Part shown: in pieces, positions 54,421 to 64,000 of the stretch
How positions within the stretch are numbered: position 1 is the stretch's first letter
How the letters are laid out: each line of letters starts with the position of its first letter
Notes under the pieces: model-generated
Told to the model about the DNA's origin: nothing
The model's database searches: none
The model's input: only the letters and a program-made list of their open reading frames with translations
Translations under genes and position numbers: made by a program
From: Dillenia suffruticosa
Taxonomy: Eukaryota; Streptophyta; Magnoliopsida; Dilleniales; Dilleniaceae
Direction of reading: 5' to 3'
DNA: 64,000 nt
NCBI GenBank assembly: GCA_033439265.1
Contig: JAVTVX010000013.1
Coordinates: 3,064,501 to 3,128,500 of the forward strand

Positions 54421-56972
54421 AATGGTTTTATACGGAGAACAAAGAAAATTATGAGGTGGGGTTTTAAAAATTGACTCTTTATATTTTTTTTTCTTATATT
54501 TAAATTATTCAATTAATTTAATTTGAATAATTTTTTATTTATACTGAAATTCGAATTTAAAATCATAAAATTGAGAAATAGGGTTATGACCACTAGTCTA
54601 TTTTTTTTAGAACATTAATTTAATTTGAATATTATGAGACTTATTTAGAGATTAACTCTCTCAATTTTTATTTTTTTATTTTTAAAATTTTAATATGAGA
54701 TTTTGACTATACGATCTAATTTATCTATTGAGTTGGGTATTTATTTCTTTATTTATTTTTGGTAAGGAAATGATGCAAGGAAACTAAAGTGATACATAGC
54801 ATCGCGAGAGTTGTACCGCCGCAACCAAAGAAACAAGAAGGTGTCGATTAGCTTCAGTTTAAATGACATATTTCCCCTTTTTTATGTAATAAATTCGGGT
54901 TTGAAACTTAATATGTAAAAGAAAAAAAAAAAAAAAAGGAAACAAGAAGGTCCACCGCTTTATTAGCTTCCCTAAAGACATGCACCGGGGCATCGTGCGA
55001 TATCCTTTATGATTTGTCTGCAATCAAAGTTAAGAAGCAAACTTTTATTAAAGTTAACTATTTGCGGAGAGGGAAAATTATATTAATTTGAAATAAAATA
55101 TAGTAATTAGATAGATATTATAAAAAAAGTTACAATCTATTTCTTAAATACCCACTCCTGCTTTTCACATGGAACATCGAAGTCATTCGATTTAAGCGGC
55201 GCTCCCGAGAGTAAAAGATTGGAGAATATTTTCCAACGCATGAAGTGATAGTGTAAATATTTGGACAAGTCATTATTATTATCGATTTGTATTTAAAATT
55301 ATAATTTTACTAATTTAATTTAAATATTATCTTCTTTTTTTTTATTTTAAGAATAATTATTTTAATATAATTTTTTATTATTAGTTTTAAATTGAGATTT
55401 GATTAAAAATTTAATATTTTTATTTATTAACCGATTTGCTGTCGATGAATTGCCCATTCTTCCACGTCAAATGAAGATACAGCCGGCCGCAGCAGCGCCA
55501 TACGTTAGGCAGAATATGCTCATATTGGACAATACTTTGACTGCCTACGCCATGTAGGACTCGAACGAGCTGACACGGCAAATATCCTCGTAGCCGGCTG
55601 GGCAGAGATGCTTGGTTGTTGAACTAGAATTTGATAAGGGAGAATCCTAATCATCATCGGCCAAGAAGCATATTCCACAGCAACAAAAACCTTAGACTAC
55701 AGACATCACACCAAATTTATTTTTTTCCTTATTCTCTGTCTGTGACTTCTCTCAAAATGGGACCCTATCCATTTCTCTCTCTCCTCAATAATTCTCCCCG
55801 AGAATCCACATCCCAATCCCATAAGGAAAATATACTCGTGGCTTTTGGAAGAAAAAAATAGCCGTTACTTTTAAATTCTGAATATTCTCTCTTTTGGGTA
55901 GAGCGGCACCTGAACTCATATCATATCTTCAATATTATTGCAAGCAATCACCTTCCAATTTTATGTGTGATGCCTTCAACCATTCGAAATCTTCGCCTGG
56001 ACAAAGACCACAAGATCAACATCTTTGTGGCCACTTTATTCTCATCAATGGGAGGATGTATTGAAGTGATTCCAAAGTGGTGACAGCGTTACTTTTTCTA
56101 CTAGTTATCAAGATTTTTTTTTTCCCAGGACACCATCTATTTTCACCATGGCTTTTTCCTTTTCCTTATGCCTACAATATGTAGACTCCAAAAATTGACA
56201 AGAAAAATGTTGATTGGGATGTGATTTGTTTTTCTTTTCTTTTTTAATAAATTATCGTTATCCGATAATCACGTTAAATCTGATTAAATTTGATTCGAGT
56301 TGAATTAAATTTTCTTGATATCTGTTTTTTCCATACTTAATATATGAATACATATCTTATTTAAAAAGTATCAGTATTGATCAACTAAGTATTAATATGA
56401 GATTTGCTTTTCTAGAATGGCACATGCTATCCATTTTGATTGTTGCATGAACTTCATTTTTTTTTTTTTTTTTTACAAAAATTTGAATATGAAATCATCA
56501 GGTTGGAGATGAAAATTTGTATCACTAGACTGTCCCCTTGAGACCCTTATATATAAATTCACATGATTAAGAGTCATGATTGATACATTCAATTCAGGAG
56601 TTCAAACAAATCTTAACCGAGTCAAATGTGATTAAGACCATATTTGGCGTCGCTGTGCCTAATTTGTCCCATGCATATAGTATTGAGTAAATTATTAGTC
56701 CGATCAGATTTACTTCATGGCATATGACATGAAGGGGTAATACATAAAGTGAGCATTTATTATGTCACAGTGCCACTTAATGGTCTTATACTTAGTTCTG
56801 AACCGATTCGAACTTGTTCACCCAAAATTAAAATCCAGCATTACAAGTATAGATTCTTTAGAATTATACCCATTACATTTGTTCTTTTCATTTTTTTTTT
56901 CTTCTTTTGCTGCCAAGAAACAGTAGAAACCTTGTTCCACAGATTAACACAAAAAAAAAAAGGAAAAAAAAA
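54421..56972. other. Intergenic
   Basis: AT-rich with poly-A and poly-T runs (54920-54936, 56457-56474). A GC-richer piece at 55440-55620 has no coding motif I recognise. Confidence 0.45.
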
Positions 56973-59600
56973 ATGTTGTCTTCGCCATCTTGCTCTCCTC
57001 TTCACATCCAGCCCAATTCAGGCCCTCCATACAAAACTCTTCAAAACCATCCATCTCTTACCCTCCTCTCCAAATGCAACAGCGCAAAATCCCTTAAACA
57101 AGTTCACTCCCAAATCCTCAAAAGTGGTCTTCACAATACCCAATTCGCGCTGAGCAAGCTAGTCGAATTTTGTGCTATTTCTTCTTCCGGAGACCTCTCT
57201 TATGCCCTTTAAATCTTCAAAAGCATTTCAAATCCAAATCAAATTATATGGAATTCCATCATTTGAGGACATTGTTTGAAATCTTATTACATGTTAGCTG
57301 TTGAATTTTATGTTCGAATGCTTTCATGTGGGGTTGAGCCAAATTCTTACACATTTCCTTTCCTTTTGAAATCCTGTGCGAAAATTACAGGAAACCATAT
57401 AGGGAAACAAGTTAATGGCCATGTTTTGAAGATGGGTTTTGTGAATGATGTCGTTGTCCACCCTTCACTTGTTAATATGTATGCTCAAATTGGTGAATTG
57501 CGTTGTGCGCGTTTAGTGTTTGATAAAAGTTCTTTTAGAGATGCTGTTTCTTTTACAGATTGGATCACGGGTTACACGTCGAGGGTCATTTGGTCAAGGC
57601 GTGCCAGATTTTTGATGAAATTCCTGTGAGAGATATGGTGTCGTGGAATGCTATAATATCAGGGAATGCCCGGAGTGGAAAAATGAAGAGGTATTGGCTT
57701 TTTACAATAAGATGATGAGGGCTAGAGTCGAGCCTAATGAGAGTACTCTTTCACCCTGCTTTCAGCTTGTGCTCGGTCAAGTTCATTAGATATTGGAAAA
57801 CAGATACATTCGTGGATTGTAGATAATGGTGTGGACATGAAGCTCAGGCTTACTAATGGACTCATTGATATGCACTCAAAATGTGGTGATTTGGAGACTG
57901 CTAGGAATATTTTTGAGGGGATAATAGATAAGGATGTAATTTCGTGGAATGTTATGATTGGAGGTTATGCACACTGTGTCGCCATAAAGAAGCATTGTCC
58001 CTCTAATGCAGTTGTCTGATATAGAGCCAAATGATGTCACCTTTGCTTATTTAGGTGCTCTTGAAGTTGGCAAATGGATTCATGCGCACATGGACAAAAA
58101 ATTTGATATTACAAGAAACCACTCTCCTTGGATTAGTCCCTGTATGCAAAATGTAGACATAAATTAGCAGCAGGACAAACATTTGATGGTCTAAATCCGG
58201 GAAGCTTTTGGAATGCGATGATATCTGGATTAGCGATTCATAGGGAGGCAAACATGGCCTTGAGTAATTCACCAAATTGGTGAATGAAGGACTCAAGGCA
58301 GACGATATAACCCATGTTGGTGTCTTATCAGCTTGCAGCCATGCTGGCTTAATAGATAAGGCTGGCAATCGACTTTTTTGGGTCAGGCTCTACAAAAGTC
58401 GGATTTAGCCCATTTGAAATTTTGTGGACCCAAACCCAAGTGACAAAGCCCAAAGAATCGAGGTTTGAGTTTGGCCTGAAAAATAAAAAATGACTCAGGC
58501 CCGATTTGGGTCAGACTCAAGTTTGAATTATAAATTTCATTTTTTATATTTTTAATCCATTTTATAATTTAATAAATACAAAATAAAAATATATTAATTT
58601 TTCAAAATAAAATACAAAACAAATCATATCATACCAAATTAAGGATTATACACTGTTATGAAGATTATCAATAGTAATGTCATGAAAAATTAAAAAATTA
58701 TATAAAAAATAATACACTAAAATCATCAAAATCATTATTAAAGTGCCTCAATATTTGATTTTTAACATAAAAAAGAGTCGAGCTTGGCCCTTCAAAAAGG
58801 TTCAAGATTGAGCGGACCTGGCCCAATTGCCAATCTTACAAATAGATCAAGGCCGGGTGAACTTTGCTTCTGTGATGAAAGATTTTGGGTTTTCACCCAA
58901 AGTACAACGCTATGGTTGTATGATAGATCGCCTTGATGGAGCTGGGCAGTTTGATGAGGCAAAAGCCCTAGTAGGTAAAAATGGAAGTGGAGCCAGATGG
59001 TGCGATATGGGGCTCTTTGCTTACCGCTTGTAGGGTTACATGGAAACGTTAATCCAGGCGAATATATGGCCAACCGCCTTTTTAAACGAGAACCTGAAAA
59101 CCCTGGGGCTTATTTGCTTCTGTCAAACAAACATGCAAAAGCAGGTATGGGATGATGTAGCAAGAATAAGAACCAAATTAAGGGATAATGGAATGAAAAA
59201 GATTCCCGGTTGCACCTCCATTGAGGAGGGACATGGCGCACGAGTTTCTCTTGGGTGACAAAACACATCCACAAAGTAAAGATAAAGATGCTGGGCGAAA
59301 TTGACAGGCATTTGGAGAGGACTGGTTATGTGCTGGATACATCTGAGGTGCTTTATGGCATGGATGAGGAGTGGAAGGAAGGAGTATTGAGATGTTGGCC
59401 ATTGCTTTTGGTCTAATTAGTACTAAATCGGGCACAACCATAAGAATTGTGAAAAATCTCGGTTTGTGGGAATTGCCATTCAGCTACAAAGCTAAGAGCG
59501 AAGATCTTCAAGAGGGAGATCATTGCCAGAGACAGGAATAGGTTTCACCACTTCAAAGATGGTCATTGTTTTATGTCAAGATTATTGGTGAAACAGATTA
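56973..59600 (+). pseudogene. PPR-DYW protein pseudogene (OTP82/At1g08070-like)
   Basis: From an ATG at 56973 the text follows the OTP82-like PPR family: KTLQNHPSLTLLSKC, KQVHSQILKSGLHNTQFALS, then PNSYTFPFLLKSCAK, VSWNAIISG, LIDMHSKCGDLETARNIFEG, DVISWNVMIGGYAH, YGCMIDRLDGAGQFDEAKAL, KKIPGCTSIEEG, IVKNL and finally [15 protein letters not shown] near 59530-59580. These lie in several frames, with stops at 57210 and around 57265 and frame breaks near 57590, 57670, 57760 and 58010. The DYW tail is degraded. An unrelated 482-bp insertion interrupts it at 58357. Intact relatives are organelle RNA-editing factors. Confidence 0.88.
58357..58838. mobile_element. Non-autonomous hAT-like element inside PPR pseudogene
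   Basis: Ends are taaggctggcaatcg on the left and caattgccaatctta on the right: 13-bp terminal inverted repeats with two mismatches. Flanking octamers ttaataga and caaataga could be an 8-bp target duplication with two changes. The inside has hAT-style subterminal gggtc/gaccc and gggccaa text and an AT-rich middle. PPR homology resumes immediately after it. Confidence 0.75.
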
Positions 59601-59915
59601 TGTATGTGTTATAGATTAACTCATTGTAGATCTGGTCATACATGTAAATTTTGTCCGAGTAGAGCCAAATTGCTCTCTCAGAGAATGGAGAGAGCAAAAG
59701 CTAATTGTAAGCCTTTGACAACATTAGGAAGAATAAATTCCGCAGCAACTGAAAACTTTCGTTACATAGGAAAACCCACCGCCAAAGCAAATTGAAGGCA
59801 ATATATGAAAACCCATCTTTATTTATATATATGAATGATGGTTTTACATACTAAAAATATCTCATTTTCACTTAAATACTCAATAGGATTCAGATCGGAG
59901 CTGTAAAATCTTGGG

Positions 59916-60852
59916 TTAGGCTTCGATATCAGAGGTGGCGAGTCTGTTGAAGGAGTTTCGTCGTGCCGATGCCAAAACAGTCTTGTCTGCAACTATGAAA
60001 TATGCTGCTCCAGCCGCTGCAAGTGGACATAGGAATTTCATGTCAATGCCCATTACCAAAATATGACTAAATTAGAAGAATTCCAGAATTTTAAGACTGT
60101 GACCTGTGGATATAATGAGAGCTTGAGCAGTGTGATTGAGATGTGCTTTTGCCCATGGCAGCATCCTCACACTAGCCAACTGCAGTACAGTTTTTTTTAT
60201 ATAAAATGTTAAATTTGAACATGAATATTCTATGATGTTTACATTAAGAACATAAATCAAACATGTGAATAAACCTTGAGGAAAATAATTCGACTTAGGT
60301 GGATTCATCCTGGAAAAGGGGGAGTCTACGGTATTAAAATCGGAGAGAATGAGGAAGAAACTCACAGTCGGAATTGCAGTGGCAATGCTCGCCATAACGG
60401 CTGCCTTGGCTCCTGCAACTACACCCTCTGTTGAACAAATTATAAATTAAATAATAAATAAATTATTAGGAAAAGTATTGGTATGTATTTAGGTGCAAAC
60501 GGAATAATTGCTGTCATCAATGTTTTTCTTCCAAAATGTCTAATCTATGAGATACCATAAATTATTTCTTTTTTTTTATTTTAAAAGGCTAAAGAATAAA
60601 AAAAAATTACAACTTTTGTTGTCAAGAAAAATAGCCCATCTTTTCCTAGCTTTACTAGCACTAACCCTTCTCGAGCAAAAATTGCAGAAAGAAATCCCAA
60701 ATCCTTATCAAATAATTTGTAGCATCTAATCATCGTGATTATAATGAAAATGTAGCTACTCAACCCTCATGACCCAAAATAAAACGTTAAAAATTTTGAT
60801 TTTTCTTTTAATTTGCGAAGCAAATAATTGGGGATTTGGGGGGGGGGGAAGA

Positions 60853-60914
<62 letters not shown>

Positions 60915-61003
60915 CAATGTATACCATGAGAGTAACGCTTGGCCATGGCAAGCTTTTGGTCAAGGGAAGCTAGGCTAGTAGCTTGAGCCACATTTTTCGC
61001 CAT
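59916..61003 (-). CDS. ENOD93: Early nodulin 93-like protein
   Basis: Four small exons, 60925-61003, 60366-60427, 60104-60179 and 59916-60016, join in phase to give 105 residues. The protein reads MAKNVAQATSLASLDQKLAM, EGVVAGAKAAVMASIATAIP, LASVRMLPWAKAHLNHTAQA, LIIST then AAGAAYFIVADKTVLASARR. This matches the plant ENOD93 family over its full length, with two hydrophobic segments that suggest a small membrane protein. The family was found as a nodulin but occurs in non-legumes and is linked to mitochondria and nitrogen response. All introns have GT-AG ends. A TATA box stands about 104 bases before the ATG. Intron 1 carries a long GA microsatellite. Confidence 0.92.
60857..60913. repeat. (GA)n microsatellite in ENOD93 intron 1
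   Basis: About 28 ga units preceded by a run of G. It ends about 11 bases from the intron's 5' splice site. Confidence 0.97.
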
Positions 61004-61106
61004 TGTAGAAGGGAAAGTTTGATATAGAAATTGAACAAATTGGAAATTTTTGCTTATAAATGAAGAGATTGAGAAGCTTTTTGATGAAATGAAGTGAGGT
61101 TGTGGG

Positions 61107-61114
61107 CATTTATA
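61107..61114 (-). promoter_or_regulatory. TATA box of ENOD93
   Basis: The minus-strand motif tataaatg, in context gtgcctataaatgcccac, lies 104 bases before the start codon and fits a plant core promoter. Confidence 0.7.
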
Positions 61115-61119
61115 GGCAC

Positions 61120-64000
61120 ATTTTTGGGGTTGTTGAGACCAGGGACTTGGAGAGTGAGTCAAGGTTTGATGGTTTTCATTTGAATTCCAGTGTCCTAGAG
61201 TCACCTGTTTTTCCTTCACTTAGATTTCTGTCCCTGTCAGTTGATTCTCTATGTTTTCTTCCCAAATTACCCTTTCACCCTTCAGCTTCCCATGCAGGGT
61301 TTTTCGTGTATGCGCATTGAAATGAGGGCTGCTCTTGTATGAATTGCTCGTTCTATCCACTCGATTTTCTCGTTACTGACACAAAAGTATTATTTGTTTA
61401 CTCTGCGAAGGACACTTTGCACCTGGAAAGCCACTGGTTTAGGACAAAGCTGCCCTAAAACCGTGGGTGCTTACGCTTTCGAGTACTCCTCTGGATCTCT
61501 GAAAACCTGCCACATAAATTAGATGTGAGACACGTGTCCATAGAATCAAGGGCTAAGATTCATTCTGAAGGAAAACGAGATTGCAACTTCAGTCTATTGA
61601 TCTCACATTTGATTTGAATGATAAGACTTTAATTCCGATTGTTTTCTTTTCAAACTGTTGGGAGTTTGAATTATTTAAAGCCATTAAAAACTTTAATTTT
61701 TGTGGGGAGGATGGATGTGATCGCGACCATCCAATACAATCTCAAATTTTATTTTTTGGATAATTAAGATTTAATATATAGTCATATACCCGACATCCAA
61801 AACAATAGTTTTGAAATAATTAAAATTTTAATTTTCATTATTTAATAACCACAAACCGTATAAAATTAATGCTAAATCATTATTCATGGTTTTTGTTAAA
61901 AATTTGAAACAAATATAAAATAATATAATAATATGAAAAACTAATAAACATAATTTTAATATCATATTAAATAAGGAGAACAATAGATTTGATTTTGGAT
62001 CAAATATGAAAAATCTATTATTTTAAATATAGAAATAGTTATTATAAATCAAAATTTTTATATTTGATACTAAATTTTCTATATTTGAAACAAATCAAAT
62101 TATATTACTTTCTATATTTGATGTAGAAAATCCATTTCAAAATTTTCTATATTCTAATGTTAGAAAATCTATTATTATAAATAAAAAATATTTTCATAAA
62201 TTTAACCTGATATAATCAAAATCATTTAATTTGAAAAATGATCTAAAAGCTTAGGAGATGTTTTTGTAACTTTTGCGCTAACTCTGAGCTTTGGCTTTAG
62301 CTTTATCTCTAACTTTGGATCTAATTTTGGCTCTGGGCTTAGCTCCTAGCTTCGAGCTCAAGTAGGCTCAGGAGCTGGCTCTTCGCTTAGCCTCTTGGCT
62401 TTTGGCTCTGATACTGGCATTGGCTTTATCGATTCCAGTATTGATTCTGGTTGCTAAAGGTAACACGTAGATATGTGAATAATTCTTTTTGTATATTATA
62501 TTAAAATTATAAAATAAATATAAAATAAATATAAAATAATATAAATATGAGAATAGATAAATATAATTTTTAATACCATGTTAAAAATAAAAAACAATAT
62601 AATAATACAAACTCAAGTGATCCATTGACTTATAAAATTATTATAATATATTAGGTTTATATATATATATATATATATATAATTCATCATTATAAATATA
62701 AAAATAATAAAAATTAAATCATCGGAACATAACATATTTTCAAACCATATTGATGTTGCGTCTTTGGTGGGTTGGGTAAGCGTCTAAAAAAGGGGAAAAG
62801 ATGAGTTATTTTTCCATAACTACATCAATGTGATAAAAGACTTGTTCATGAGGCTGGGGTTGGTTGTTTTTCAAGCATACGGTTTTGTTTTATTAATATA
62901 TGGGCCCCAGATTTTCTCAAAGAAGACTGCAGCCCTCTTTCTAGGAGGGGTTTGATTTCTGATAATTTTATGTGTTGCACCTGCATGCGATGCCAATACG
63001 TTTATGCATTTCAATTTTGCAAGCAGGAGTGATTTCCACAAAAATAGAGAAAATTATATTTAAATGCATGAAGTGGTAGTAAATTTTTGGACTAGACTTG
63101 TTTTTAATTCCTAAAATAGTTGAGAGAATTTTAAAGGAAGAAAATCTTAATTATGAAATTAAAACTATAATAATTTTTATTCCGAAAATGTTTTTTAAAT
63201 TATTTTGTATTAAAAAAGTTTCACTTCATGCAAATTTATCAAACCCTTCTTAACTAAACATAAGACTGGACCAAAAATAATTTATTCCTATGAAAGGGCT
63301 GTTGGTTTCTCACTGCCTCGACTGGAAAAAGAAAAGGGCGAGAGGAGAACTGAAAAACACCCCACCCCCTCCCCTGCGGAAATCTTAAGGGAAATGGTTT
63401 TGCAAGGGATGCGTGTCCTAAAATGAAGGGCAGGCATGTCACTAAAATAGGTTTTTTCTTTTCCTTATTGTGCAGCGGGCGGATGGTGGGGTGGACTCCC
63501 GCAAGTGCCCCAGCTCCAATCATTCTTTCCATTTCCAAGCCCTTTGTCTTCCAAAAGTAACTTGATTTTTATGTTAAATTCAAATCATTAACTTCATAAT
63601 TAATTTTCATCACTGAGTTGCCTCCTTCCTATGATAAATTGTTCTGTGAAATGAGTATATGTAGTATTTACATACAATAAAATAATATTCGTTTGATCTA
63701 AATCAAAACACAGAGTATACTTCTTTTACTGAATAAAAATAAAAAAGGGGGACCGCATGAGCCCATCTAGCAGGATAATTCATTTTTTTGTGATAATTTA
63801 TTCTTCTGAATTAATATCATATGATTATAAAGAAAAAAAAAATTAAGACCATATGAGAAATGTGACCTTGTGATATACTAACTTGAGTCCTCTGGGCTAT
63901 TTTAATGTACAATGAACTTATTAATACATATCAGTTGACCTTTTTTTTTAATTAAACAAAAAAGGAAAAGAAATGTGGTTGATAATGAAGTAGAGTGTGC
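61120..64000. other. Intergenic, ENOD93 upstream and beyond
   Basis: The ENOD93 upstream region grades into AT-rich DNA. There is an AT microsatellite at about 62657-62680 and a stretch of loose ttggctctgagctt-like repeats at 62270-62450. An open frame at 63254-63538 on the minus strand has no recognisable motif. No gene is supported. Confidence 0.45.

Noticed and set aside
63254..63538. 94-residue minus-strand open frame
   Set aside because: No recognisable domain and no supporting gene context.

Overview
The window reads as nuclear DNA of a eudicot, probably a woody one. The genes have short exons with GT-AG introns, long AT-rich spacers, many dinucleotide microsatellites, tRNA-derived SINEs, hAT and CACTA DNA transposons, and plant-specific gene families (ENOD93, MAPK-substrate MASS, STP sugar carriers, DYW-type PPR, plant CCCH proteins). 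All gene calls come from reading protein motifs and splice signals by eye; no search was run.

Layout. 1-3.7 kb: most of an hAT transposon with an intact transposase, lying inside an intron of MED17, whose first four exons run on the minus strand to 6.86 kb. 7.9-9.2 kb: a decayed ENT1-like nucleoside transporter. 12.4-13.7 kb: a two-exon dynein light chain gene. 17.7-18.0 kb: a MASS-type MAPK substrate gene. 19.4-23.3 kb: a three-finger CCCH protein gene (C3H17-like). 23.65-24.82 kb: a large GC-rich foldback element. 26.4-26.6 kb: two exon scraps resembling a mitochondrial NADH-cytochrome b5 reductase. 29.0-30.6 kb: an Asp/Glu racemase family gene. 32.7-34.6 kb: an STP monosaccharide/H+ symporter gene. 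35.9-40.9 kb: a NUDX19-type NADH pyrophosphatase gene. 44.2-46.2 kb: a C3H39-like CCCH gene in which two of three fingers have lost their zinc-binding His. 47.2-48.2 kb: a non-autonomous CACTA element. 50.4-52.1 kb: a RanBP2-type zinc-finger gene whose intron holds a young, near-perfect 237-bp inverted duplication. 57.0-59.6 kb: a DYW-type PPR pseudogene broken by frameshifts and by a nested hAT-like element. 59.9-61.1 kb: an ENOD93 gene. The rest is AT-rich intergenic DNA with SINEs and simple repeats.

The genes do not form a pathway; this is an ordinary chromosomal neighbourhood. Several have Arabidopsis counterparts that I recall as neighbours (MASS with the racemase on chromosome 1; NUDX19, cytochrome b5 reductase and a MASS paralogue on chromosome 5), so the order looks like an old conserved block. 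The observations most worth a second look are the intronic inverted duplication (a proto-MIRNA or siRNA hairpin candidate), the foldback element built from small palindromes, the CCCH protein with lost ligands, the transposon-split MED17, and intronic tandem duplications that copied exon ends together with their 5' splice sites.
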